Origin: Bacteroides sp. | GTDB lineage: Bacteria > Bacteroidota > Bacteroidia > Bacteroidales > Bacteroidaceae | Reading direction: 5' to 3' | NCBI RefSeq assembly: GCF_028690125.1 | Contig: NZ_JAQVBV010000010.1 | Coordinates: forward strand, 62,001-126,000 | Length of the DNA: 64,000 nt | Part shown: in pieces, positions 55,954 to 64,000 of the stretch | How the letters are laid out: the number at the start of each line of letters is the position of its first letter | How positions within the stretch are numbered: the stretch's first letter is position 1 | Notes under the pieces: model-generated | Seen by the model: only the letters and a program-made list of their open reading frames with translations | Databases searched by the model: none | Told to the model about the DNA's origin: nothing | Position numbers and translations under genes: made by a program

Positions 55954-56397
55954 ATGAAAGTTATAAATAAAATTGGAATATGGATGCTAAGCGTCTTTAT
56001 GCTAACAACTTTGTTGCAAAGCTGTGCTAAAGCTGATGATGAATTTGTGCATAGAACGAACACTATCTCACAAATGATTTGCAAGGCTTCTCATAGTAGC
56101 GGTGAGTTTAGAGGAACAATCTATGAATATAACAAGAATGACGAGATTATGTCCGGTCAGTTTACTCAGGAGGATATTGAGGGTGGATACGGCTTGATTC
56201 TGTTTGCCATTCCTAAATCTTTAGAGAATGATGTTAACTTGACTAGTGTTTATCTGGTAGCGACAGTGACCTACGATGAGTTTATCACTCCTTCATTAAC
56301 AGGCAAGCATGACATTTCAGGAGATGGAATTATTATCTCCGTGAAATCGGGTGTTGGTACAACTCGCCGATACCGTGTCAGAGGCTATTATGAATAA
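55954..56397 (+). CDS. Small PUL lipoprotein of unknown family
   Basis: A 147-aa predicted lipoprotein (lipobox LLQSC). It lies between susD and a DUF5018 lipoprotein, where SusE/F-like surface glycan-binding proteins often are. I recognise no domain. The mature part, from FVHRTNTISQM, is rich in Gly, Ser and aromatic residues and predicted beta (GGYGLILFAIPKSL; NLTSVYLVATVTYDEF). It is too small for a typical multi-domain SusE protein and may be a single Ig-like domain. The gaps to both neighbours are under 30 bases, so it is probably part of the operon. Confidence 0.6.
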   Translation: MKVINKIGIWMLSVFMLTTLLQSCAKADDEFVHRTNTISQMICKASHSSGEFRGTIYEYNKNDEIMSGQFTQEDIEGGYGLILFAIPKSLENDVNLTSVYLVATVTYDEFITPSLTGKHDISGDGIIISVKSGVGTTRRYRVRGYYE

Positions 56398-56424
56398 TGA
56401 GAATCATATTTAATACACTGTAAG

Positions 56425-57888
56425 ATGAAAATATTAAATTCAAAAACTATATTAGGAGCTGTTTTGGGCTGTGCCTTGTTCTTAGGATCTTGTGAAGAGA
56501 GCTTAAGTGAAAAATTGGGTCGTGAAGCTAAAATCATGATTTCCTTCAAGGTGACAGGTACCAATGGGACAGTATTCAACTCGACTATTGGTGAAAATGA
56601 TGTCAAAATAAAAATTTCTCCTTATCTGGATGCCGCCGAAGAATTAAAGTCGGCCACACCGGTATTTTATCTCTCTAAAGGTGCTACAGTTAGCCCTGAT
56701 CCTACAGTTCCTCAAAATTTTGCTCAGGAAGGTGGCGTAAAATACACTGTAGTATCTGAAGATAAATCTACAACGAGAGAATATACTGTCACTTGGACTG
56801 TTTCGGATAAATTACCCTATGGTTCAGGATTTAGTTATGCCGAAATAGGAGCTAAAAAGACATTCGTAGAGTTAGGATATCCGGGAGAAGTGAACAATTT
56901 CAATTTACCGGATAGCAAACAATATGGTGATTTACAAATGTATCATGCCTATTGTGGTAATTATATTGTATTGTTGTCACGAGCTTATGTAGCTGCAGGC
57001 AATTCGGAACTTGATCTTAAAGTCGTTGATAAAACAACTTTAGATGCTGCCGGCACTCTGAATTTAGGTTCTATTTCACCAGCGGACTTGAAAATGATTA
57101 CTTCTGATTATAAAGGAAGATGTGTAGGTGCTGTCGTGACAGGTAATGAAACAGAGTTTTTCTATTGGTCTAAACCAACGGACGCTCCCAAATCTGTAGG
57201 TAAGATCGGGGTTAGTATGGCTCCATCTACCAGTGACCTCTCCAATAACTTCCAAGTAGCCGGAGATATTACGGGAAATGCTTGGATCACAGCACTTGCT
57301 CCACGTGACAAAGATGGTACACACTACCGTATAAAAGTATCCGGTGGACAGTTAGCTTCTGAATATTCTACAATTAAAACAGGTTATGCAAGTAATGACT
57401 GTAGCCAATTCCAGATGATTTCCCCGTTGGATGATTCTGATCAGCCTACTTACGTCGTAGGTGATGCGGAAGGTACGGCAAATGCAGCGAACAGTGTTCA
57501 TTGTTATATCAATTCATATGCTGGCTCCACGTTAAATGTTATGCCTGCACTTTGGCAAAACACGTTGCAAACCTGGTGGGTAGGAACCGGATTCACTGTT
57601 GCTCGTGGTGGGGGTCGTGCTCCTGTAGTTTCTGCATTACCTATCAATGGTAAGAGTTATGTAGTCGTTACTAGTGGTACAGCTTGGTGGCACGCTGCTG
57701 CTGTGTTGAGTTCCGACCTGCAAACATTGGCACATGAGAATCTGAATATCGCTTATGGTATAAATAGAGGCTGGAGCTATGGCGCCTGGGTAGACTGGTA
57801 TTGGGATGAAGAGAACGAAGAAGCCTACTTAGCAGTATGGTTTGGTCGTCTCGGGCTCTATACTTACAAAATGACTTGTTTTGAATAA
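56425..57888 (+). CDS. DUF5018-containing PUL lipoprotein, SusE-position glycan-binding candidate
   Basis: A 487-aa lipoprotein (lipobox LGSC). The N-terminal part (about 30-130), with KIMISFKVTGTNGTVFNSTIGENDVKIKISPYLD and STTREYTVTWTVSDKLPYG, is a DUF5018-type Ig-like domain. The C-terminal part (about 140-487) is rich in Trp and Tyr and looks like a beta-propeller (WWVGTGFTVARGGGRAPVVSALP; WYWDEENEEAYLAVWFGRLGLYTYKM). DUF5018 proteins follow susD in many PULs and are thought to bind glycans at the surface. The specificity is unknown. Confidence 0.72.
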   Translation: MKILNSKTILGAVLGCALFLGSCEESLSEKLGREAKIMISFKVTGTNGTVFNSTIGENDVKIKISPYLDAAEELKSATPVFYLSKGATVSPDPTVPQNFAQEGGVKYTVVSEDKSTTREYTVTWTVSDKLPYGSGFSYAEIGAKKTFVELGYPGEVNNFNLPDSKQYGDLQMYHAYCGNYIVLLSRAYVAAGNSELDLKVVDKTTLDAAGTLNLGSISPADLKMITSDYKGRCVGAVVTGNETEFFYWSKPTDAPKSVGKIGVSMAPSTSDLSNNFQVAGDITGNAWITALAPRDKDGTHYRIKVSGGQLASEYSTIKTGYASNDCSQFQMISPLDDSDQPTYVVGDAEGTANAANSVHCYINSYAGSTLNVMPALWQNTLQTWWVGTGFTVARGGGRAPVVSALPINGKSYVVVTSGTAWWHAAAVLSSDLQTLAHENLNIAYGINRGWSYGAWVDWYWDEENEEAYLAVWFGRLGLYTYKMTCFE

Positions 57889-57928
57889 TACTTTGATGCT
57901 CATATGTATCAAACTATAAAATCTTGAT

Positions 57929-58008
57929 TTTAGGCACGGATTACACGGAAAATACGCTTTTTCGTATACTTAAAAAAACGTGTAATCTGTGTAATTCCGT
58001 GTCTGAAA
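57929..58008. repeat. Dispersed palindromic repeat, copy 2
   Basis: The left arm starts TTTAGGCACGGATTACACGG, and the right arm (ending TTCCGTGTCTGAAA) is its imperfect inverse. The left arm is nearly identical to the copy at 3753-3827. It lies after the DUF5018 gene, where it may modulate or end transcription of the upstream PUL genes. Confidence 0.72.
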
Positions 58009-58074
58009 AGAATTAAGTTCAATTTGTAACCAATGTTTTCCTTTGCAATTAATAAATCAAATTAATCGAAAATC

Positions 58075-59370
58075 ATGAAGAAATACTTTTTATTGCTTGC
58101 TTTAAGTTTCTTTGCCGTCGCTTGTAATACGGAAGAAAATAGCACAGACGTCAATGATGGAAAAGAGATCCCTTTGGAACCGGGTAATTCCGGTAACAAA
58201 ACCAATAAGCCTAAAGCTATCTGGATTGATGCACATGCCAACTTTAGCCGTTTTGCAACGAAATCTGCTATCACTTCCTATATGGAGAAAATAAAAGATA
58301 CAGGTTTCAATGAAATCTATTTGGATGTAAAGCCCGGTATCGGTTATGCGTTATACGATAGCGATATTTTACCTAAATTAGAGAAATGGGGAACGGAAAC
58401 TGTTACCCGTGATTGGGATTACCTTGAGTTTTGGCTTGAAGAAGCAGAACGTCTCGACATTGATGTAATTGCTTCCATATCAGCAATGGGATTCGGTTAC
58501 ACTAAAGATAGAGAAGGAATTGTGTATGACGATTCCCGCTGGGATGGAAAGACTCAAATGGAAATGAAAAACGGCGATCCGAATAATCTCGTCGATATTC
58601 GTAATCAGACTGACGTAGATGCTGCCATGCTGAATCCATGTTTACCGGAAGTACAAACTTACGTTATTTCTATCATAGAAGAAATAGTAACCAAATATCC
58701 CAAGTTGAAAGGTTTCAGCTTAGACTACTGTCGTTGGTATGGTGGTAACTACGGTTTTAGTGATGCCACGATTCAAGCCTTTCAAACCTACAGCGGTGAA
58801 ACTGTAACTACCAGAAATGATATAATTACCTCTACAGGAGGTGTCGGACGTTTGTATAACAAATGGATTGAATTCCGTTCAATGACCATCACCAATCTGA
58901 TCACCAATATCAGTTCTAAAATTAAAGCTATTAATCCTGATATAGAACTCCATTTGTGGGCATCTGCCGATTGGGGGTCACGCTACAGTGTCGGACAAAA
59001 CTGGGCCAGTAAATCATATTCTCCCGCTGCAAATTCCATTTATACGGCAAACTACAATAAAACAGGATTTGCAGATCAATTGGATGTATTTGTTTTAGGT
59101 GCTTATGCAGATGCAGTCTGGATTTCAGAAAATCCGGGGTCTGTTTGGTCTGTAGAAAACTTCGTCAATACCTATGGCAACTACACAAAAGGAGATTGTA
59201 AAGTATATGGTTCTATTCCGGCCTATTCATACGATAATAAAGCGACATCTGACGCAGTGTATTTGTGTATGAAAAATACAGATGGTCTGATGGTCTTTGA
59301 GATTTCTCATGTAATCAATAAAAATTCATGGTCTGCAATTAAGGAGGGCATTAATCGAGTAGAAAAATGA
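58075..59370 (+). CDS. GHL10-like glycosyl hydrolase-related lipoprotein, paralogue of 49796-51043
   Basis: A 431-aa lipoprotein (lipobox AVAC, Cys about 17) with an acidic linker (about 20-45). A barrel domain clearly homologous to the protein at 49796-51043 follows. Shared segments include IWIDAHANFSRFATKSAI, GFNEIYLDVKPGIGYALYDSDILP, DWDYLEFWLEEAERL, GIVYDDSRWDGKT, FSLDYCRWY, VGQNWAS, and the end VFEISHVINKNSWSAIKEGINR. This copy is lipid-anchored while the other has a cleavable signal peptide. They may act on opposite sides of a membrane. It overlaps the GH97 gene by 4 bases (ATGA). The reaction is unknown. Confidence 0.75.
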   Translation: MKKYFLLLALSFFAVACNTEENSTDVNDGKEIPLEPGNSGNKTNKPKAIWIDAHANFSRFATKSAITSYMEKIKDTGFNEIYLDVKPGIGYALYDSDILPKLEKWGTETVTRDWDYLEFWLEEAERLDIDVIASISAMGFGYTKDREGIVYDDSRWDGKTQMEMKNGDPNNLVDIRNQTDVDAAMLNPCLPEVQTYVISIIEEIVTKYPKLKGFSLDYCRWYGGNYGFSDATIQAFQTYSGETVTTRNDIITSTGGVGRLYNKWIEFRSMTITNLITNISSKIKAINPDIELHLWASADWGSRYSVGQNWASKSYSPAANSIYTANYNKTGFADQLDVFVLGAYADAVWISENPGSVWSVENFVNTYGNYTKGDCKVYGSIPAYSYDNKATSDAVYLCMKNTDGLMVFEISHVINKNSWSAIKEGINRVEK

Positions 59371-61340
59371 TGAAAAGAACACTTACACTATTATGTATCT
59401 TGTGCACATGTGTGGTCATTCAAGCTAAAAACTACCTGGTCAATTCACCGGATGGAAAAATTAAAGTGACGGTAACGGCTGATAAACAGCTAAGCTGGAG
59501 CATTGATTACAACGGAGAGCAGATTTTGAACCCCAGTGTGATGCAAATGAATATTGAGGGACAATCAGTACAACCGGGAGTAAATCCTTCGGTGATAAAG
59601 GCTAAAACAATCAAAGTCGATTCGGAACAGACTGCTGTTGTTCCGACTAAACAGCGGATTATCAGAGATCAATATAATCAGCTGACTTTAACTTGCAAGG
59701 GTGGATATGCCGTAGTGTTCAGGGTATACAATAATGGAGCGGCTTATCGGTTTGAAACAACATTCAAATCCCCCCAAGTATATGTAAATAGTGAAACTGT
59801 TCAGCAAAACTGGATAGACGGTTGCAAAGCATACTGGCCTCGTGAGAAGAATCAGGAATATATCACTCATTGCGAAGCTATTTTCGATGAATTAAACCTG
59901 AACTCTCTAACCAAAGAAATGAAAGGATATCTTCCCATTTACCTTTCTACCCCCAAAGGAACGAAAGTGGTGATAATGGAGTCCGATCTTTTCGATTATC
60001 CCAACTTATTTCTGACGGGCGACCGGAACCGGACTCTTACGGGTGAATTTCCTCCCGTTGTATTAAAGAGTGAGTTGAAAAAAGGGGCAGATCGTGATGA
60101 AGTTCTCCTTGAGAAAGCTCCTTATATCGCTGCTACCCAAGGGACAAGAGCTTACCCTTGGCGAGTATTGATGATGAATGAAGACGATAAAGCGGTGGTG
60201 GAAAACAATTTGGTTTATCAATTAGCCTCTCCTTCTGTTACGAATGATACAGAATGGATAAAACCGGGTAAAATCTCTTGGGACTGGTGGAGCACTCTTA
60301 ATGTATATGGAGTAGATTTTAAAGCCGGAGTAAATACCGATACCTATAAGTATTTCATTGATTTTGCTTCGAAATATGGTATTGAATATGTCCTTTTGGA
60401 TGAAGGTTGGTCGGTAGGAACCTGGAATATCAAAGAGGCAATTCCCGAGTTGGATATACAAGAACTGGTACGTTACGGAAAAGAGAGAAATGTAGGCCTG
60501 GTATTATGGACTTTGTGGAATCCGCTCGATAAAGATCTGGAAGGTATTCTGGACGTATACGAGAAATGGGGAATCAAAGGCATCAAAGTCGATTTCATGC
60601 AACGCTCTGATCAATATATGGTTAATTTCTACGAAAGAGTAGGAAAAGCTGCTATGGATCGTAAATTATTAGTTGATTTTCATGGTTCCTTCAAACCTTC
60701 GGGATTACAGAAAAAGTATCCAAATGTAATGACTTTCGAAGGAGTTTTGGGAATGGAACATGACAAGGATTCCAGAGATATTAACCCGGTACACGACTTG
60801 ATCCTTCCATTCACAAGAATGGCTGCCGGTCCGATGGATTATACTCCCGGTGCGGTAGGTAATGCAACTGCCGAAGATTTTTATATCAATTTTGTACATC
60901 CTATTAGTCTGGGAACACGAGCTCATCAAGCTGCGCTTTATGTTGTTTACGAAAGCCCATTGCAGATGTTGGCAGATTCTCCTTCCAGTTATTATGGAGC
61001 ACCGGAGTTTGCTTCGTTCATCTCTCGTATACCAACCACTTGGGATGACACAAAAGCAATTACGGCAAAAATAGGAGAACAGCTAGTAATTGCCCGCAAG
61101 AATGGTAAGAATTGGTATCTAGGCGGACTGACGGATTGGAACGCACGTACAATTGAAGTCAGACTGGATTTCCTCGATGCTTCAAAGTATAAGATGGAAG
61201 TCTTCAAGGATGGAATAAATGCCAATGTCCATGCTTCTGATTTTAAAACAGAAGAAGTAACTGTATCGAAAGGAGAAACAATAAATATAACAATGGCTAA
61301 AGGTGGCGGTTGGGCTGCTATCCTGACACCTATTGAATAA
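59367..61340 (+). CDS. GH97 family glycoside hydrolase, retaining alpha-galactosidase-like
   Basis: A 657-aa exported enzyme (signal peptide about 1-20, ending IQAK) with an N-terminal beta-sandwich (about 22-275) and a catalytic TIM barrel (about 280-560). A C-terminal beta domain ends GGGWAAILTP. GH97 holds inverting alpha-glucosidases such as SusB and retaining alpha-galactosidases. D409 in IKVDFMQRSDQ occupies the nucleophile position of the retaining type, and E464 in FEGVLGMEHD is the likely acid/base. Alpha-galactosidase is therefore favoured but unproven. GH97 enzymes need Ca2+. It follows the GHL10 lipoprotein with a 4-base overlap. Confidence 0.85.
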   Translation: MMKRTLTLLCILCTCVVIQAKNYLVNSPDGKIKVTVTADKQLSWSIDYNGEQILNPSVMQMNIEGQSVQPGVNPSVIKAKTIKVDSEQTAVVPTKQRIIRDQYNQLTLTCKGGYAVVFRVYNNGAAYRFETTFKSPQVYVNSETVQQNWIDGCKAYWPREKNQEYITHCEAIFDELNLNSLTKEMKGYLPIYLSTPKGTKVVIMESDLFDYPNLFLTGDRNRTLTGEFPPVVLKSELKKGADRDEVLLEKAPYIAATQGTRAYPWRVLMMNEDDKAVVENNLVYQLASPSVTNDTEWIKPGKISWDWWSTLNVYGVDFKAGVNTDTYKYFIDFASKYGIEYVLLDEGWSVGTWNIKEAIPELDIQELVRYGKERNVGLVLWTLWNPLDKDLEGILDVYEKWGIKGIKVDFMQRSDQYMVNFYERVGKAAMDRKLLVDFHGSFKPSGLQKKYPNVMTFEGVLGMEHDKDSRDINPVHDLILPFTRMAAGPMDYTPGAVGNATAEDFYINFVHPISLGTRAHQAALYVVYESPLQMLADSPSSYYGAPEFASFISRIPTTWDDTKAITAKIGEQLVIARKNGKNWYLGGLTDWNARTIEVRLDFLDASKYKMEVFKDGINANVHASDFKTEEVTVSKGETINITMAKGGGWAAILTPIE

Positions 61341-61353
61341 AAAAGATATAGCA

Positions 61354-62742
61354 ATGAAAAAAGTACTTTTTATTATCTATACTTTTTGCATCCTGCTATC
61401 TCCTGCAAACTCACAACAGATTCCGTCATTCAAATCGAATGACGGAGTCGTTTTTCTGGGGAATAGTATAACGGAAGGTGGACATTATCATTCTTATATA
61501 TGGCTGTATTACATGACTCACTTTCCCAATCTGCCTATTCATATCTATAATGGAGGAATTGGAGGGGATTGCGTCAGCCATATGAATTTTCGTTTCGACT
61601 CCGACATCAAAGTCAAAAAGCCGACTTATTTGGTCTGCTCATTTGGCATGAACGACTCCGGATTTGACGGATATAATAAACCTGATTCCGAAAAATATGC
61701 CACCAAACAGGTAGAACGTACCCGTTCTGATTTTGAATCTTTACAGCAGCAAATACTCGCAGACAAAACTATAAAAAATGTAGTCCTTCTAGGTTCACCT
61801 CCTTATGACGAGAATGTGAAGCTAGAAGGAGTAGAACCACTCTGTGCGAAAAATGAAACAATTAAAAAGATTATCGGTATGCAGACAGACGCTGCCCACA
61901 AAAATAAATGGGGATTTGTCGATTTTAACTCTGTTATCTGCGATATCAATGACCGGATTCAGAAATCAGATTCTACTGCAACATTCTGTGGTGGAGACAG
62001 AATTCATCCTGACAAGAATGGGCATATGGTAATGGCCTATCTATTTTTGAAAGCACAAGGGCTTTCCGGAAAAGAAGTTGCTTATTTCCATATAAATGCA
62101 AACAGCAGAAAAGCATTAGAAGTGCGTAATTGCCGTATTTCTCACCTTAAACGGGAAAATGAAGTGTTTTCTTTCAATTATTTGTCTCGTTCGCTTCCAT
62201 TCCCTATTGATACTATTCCACGCTGGGGTACTAAAGGTACGGCCCGCGACGCTATCAAGCAGATTCCATTCATGGAAGAAATGAATCAGGAAATAATGAA
62301 AGTTAGTGGATTGCAGGGACTTTTTCGGGTAAGTATAGACGATGTAGAAATTGGTAACTGGAGCGGCGATAAGCTGGAAAAGGGAATTAATTTGGCAGAA
62401 ATCACTTTTACTCCCCAATATCAACAAAGCCTTTCTATCATGTACCTGAATGAAGAAAGATGTGCTATAGAGAAACGTTTACGTCAATATATGGCTATGC
62501 AATACGTTTTCTTCAAAAACAGAGGATTGCTTTTTGCCGATAATAAGGCTGCTATAGATGCTGCCAAAGCGGAACGTGAAAGTCATTATCTTGTGAAATA
62601 CTTATATGCCAACTATACAGAAGCTATGTTTCCACAAATACGTGAAGCCTGGAAAGCTGAAATGAATCAGTTGATAAAGGAAATATATGAAATTAACAAA
62701 CCGCTTACACGTCTGATAAAAATAGAAAGGATCGGAAAATGA
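61354..62742 (+). CDS. Secreted SGNH/GDSL hydrolase (esterase)
   Basis: A 462-aa exported protein. The ATG at 61354 (MKKVLFIIYTFCILLSPANSQ, signal peptide) is preferred over the TTG at 61333, which would overlap GH97. The SGNH blocks are S38 in FLGNSITEGG, NGGIGGD, FGMNDSG, and D-x-x-H in GGDRIHPDKNGH. After the esterase domain (to about 240) a C-terminal region of about 200 residues is mainly helical near the end (KRLRQYMAMQYVFFKN). It probably removes ester groups such as acetyl from the glycan degraded by this PUL. Its stop overlaps the next start (ATGA). Confidence 0.85.
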   Translation: MKKVLFIIYTFCILLSPANSQQIPSFKSNDGVVFLGNSITEGGHYHSYIWLYYMTHFPNLPIHIYNGGIGGDCVSHMNFRFDSDIKVKKPTYLVCSFGMNDSGFDGYNKPDSEKYATKQVERTRSDFESLQQQILADKTIKNVVLLGSPPYDENVKLEGVEPLCAKNETIKKIIGMQTDAAHKNKWGFVDFNSVICDINDRIQKSDSTATFCGGDRIHPDKNGHMVMAYLFLKAQGLSGKEVAYFHINANSRKALEVRNCRISHLKRENEVFSFNYLSRSLPFPIDTIPRWGTKGTARDAIKQIPFMEEMNQEIMKVSGLQGLFRVSIDDVEIGNWSGDKLEKGINLAEITFTPQYQQSLSIMYLNEERCAIEKRLRQYMAMQYVFFKNRGLLFADNKAAIDAAKAERESHYLVKYLYANYTEAMFPQIREAWKAEMNQLIKEIYEINKPLTRLIKIERIGK

Positions 62743-64000
62743 AACAGAAACTAGTATTATTTTTATGTGTACTTCAATGGGGACTGTTTGTCTCCAATAT
62801 ACAAGCAGCAGTGAATCCTGTCTGTTATTACGGGCAAGTAGCATCTGCAGGTAAAGGCATAGCTAATGTACCTGTGACCGATGGAATACAAATTGTATTA
62901 ACCGACAATCAGGGAAAATACTCCATGATAAGTACTTTTGAGGTGGAATATATTTATATCACTCTTCCTGACGGATATGAGGTACCAATGAAAGATAAAG
63001 TGCCGGCTTTCTTTCAGAAAGTTCCTGCTAAGGTATCAAAAAAAGTACGTATGGATTTTGAATTAATCCGGTCAAAAGAGGATAATAAGAAACACATATT
63101 GGTGGTATGGGCAGACCCACAAGTTTATTTTGACGAGGAAATGCCGCAAGTGCGTCAGGCTTCACAGGATGTTAAAGATTTATTGGCAACTAGTTATCCC
63201 GAATTACCTGCTTACGGAATGGTGTGCGGAGACATTATTGGCGATATCAATAAAAAGCCCGGCTATTTTTCACCAATAATTGATGCGATTTCGGAAACTG
63301 AGATTCCATTCTTCTATGTAATCGGAAATCATGATTTAGATTTGAATGTCCGTTCCAACGAATATGCCCGTACTACCTATAAATCTTATTTTGGCCCCAC
63401 CTATTATTCATTCAACAGAGGAAATGTGCATTACGTTGTATTAGATGATATTTTCTTTCTTGCAAAAAGTTATCTATACGTAGGTTATCTGACCGAACAA
63501 CAACTTCAATGGCTGGAACAAGACTTGAAGCAAGTAGCTCCGGGAAGTACGGTTGTAGTAGCTACACATATCCCGACCTATTCAAGAGAAGCTCGCAATA
63601 AAGAATGGGGCAAAGAATCGACCATGAAAGTAATGAATAACCGTTCCGCTCTTTACGAATTGCTTCAACCGTATAATGCACATATCATGTCGGGACACGA
63701 ACACTACAATGAGAATTATGTGCTGGCAGACAATCTTTACGAACATGTACACGCTCCGTTATCCACATTGTTCTGGCAAGCACCTTGGGCTTGCGATGGA
63801 ACTCCCGGAGGATATGCCGTCTATGAATTTGATGGTGGTGAAGTAATCTGGTATTATAAGAGTGTAGGAAAAGACAGAAGCTATCAGTTTGAACTTTATC
63901 CGGTAGGTGTCAGTCGTGATAAAAAAGACGCAATCGTAGCGAATGTCTGGAACTACGATTCAACCTGGAAAGTTAAGTGGTATGAAAATGGTATTGACAG
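62739..64000 (+). CDS. Calcineurin-like metallophosphoesterase, cut by the window end
   Basis: The first 420 residues are seen and the stop is outside the window. A signal peptide (about 1-23) is followed by an Ig-like N-terminal domain (about 25-105; YYGQVASAGKGIANVPVTDGIQ). The calcineurin-like phosphoesterase core follows, with WADPQV, CGDIIGD, IGNHD, THIPTY and SGHEHYNEN in the expected order for a two-metal site. A C-terminal domain begins near residue 385. Such three-domain phosphoesterases occur in Bacteroides PULs, where their substrate is generally unknown. The ATG overlaps the SGNH stop codon. Confidence 0.85.
   Translation, partial: MKQKLVLFLCVLQWGLFVSNIQAAVNPVCYYGQVASAGKGIANVPVTDGIQIVLTDNQGKYSMISTFEVEYIYITLPDGYEVPMKDKVPAFFQKVPAKVSKKVRMDFELIRSKEDNKKHILVVWADPQVYFDEEMPQVRQASQDVKDLLATSYPELPAYGMVCGDIIGDINKKPGYFSPIIDAISETEIPFFYVIGNHDLDLNVRSNEYARTTYKSYFGPTYYSFNRGNVHYVVLDDIFFLAKSYLYVGYLTEQQLQWLEQDLKQVAPGSTVVVATHIPTYSREARNKEWGKESTMKVMNNRSALYELLQPYNAHIMSGHEHYNENYVLADNLYEHVHAPLSTLFWQAPWACDGTPGGYAVYEFDGGEVIWYYKSVGKDRSYQFELYPVGVSRDKKDAIVANVWNYDSTWKVKWYENGID

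Overview
The window looks like chromosome of a gut Bacteroides, probably of the B. thetaiotaomicron/ovatus group. The evidence is SusC/SusD pairs, many secreted glycosidases and lipoproteins, a UpxY-led capsule locus, and promoters with the Bacteroidales -7 box TAnnTTTG. No tRNA, rRNA or CRISPR array was seen. Species is inferred from gene content only.

Region 1 (1-3.8 kb): a YbiT-like ABC-F ATPase (minus strand) diverges from grpE-dnaJ. Region 2 (3.9-8.9 kb): a three-gene plus-strand unit encodes an agarase-like clan GH-A hydrolase, a GH5 enzyme and a GxGYxYP protein, with no SusC/D. Region 3 (9-11 kb): a tyrosine recombinase and an S1/P1 nuclease, separated by a mirrored array of short repeats.

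Region 4 (33.9 to 11.3 kb, minus strand): one capsule or exopolysaccharide locus. It begins with upxY and a Wza-like export protein. It continues with a frameshifted DUF418 membrane protein, Wzz, a WecA-like initiating transferase, Wzx, a VioA-like sugar aminotransferase, two ATP-grasp ligases around a ChbG-type deacetylase, an opine-dehydrogenase-like enzyme, several glycosyltransferases and an EpsG-type polymerase. It ends with a UDP-L-FucNAc/L-QuiNAc pathway and a separate cupin. The aminotransferase, ATP-grasp and opine-dehydrogenase block suggests an amino sugar carrying an amide-linked opine or amino acid. This is the strongest candidate for undescribed chemistry here.

Region 5 (47.9 to 34.2 kb, minus strand): six secreted glycan-degrading enzymes: sialidase, GH20, a fused SGNH/sialate O-acetylesterase, GH2 beta-mannosidase, a second GH20 and GH2 beta-galactosidase. 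Together they could dismantle sialylated host N- and O-glycans from the outer end inward.

Region 6 (47.9-64 kb, plus strand): a truncated sugar-transporter relic, an N-acylglucosamine 2-epimerase, and a polysaccharide utilization locus. The locus holds two GHL10-like proteins, SusC, SusD, two lipoproteins, GH97, an SGNH esterase and a calcineurin-like phosphoesterase cut by the window edge. The epimerase beside the sialidase suggests ManNAc metabolism, but no sialic acid lyase is present in the window.
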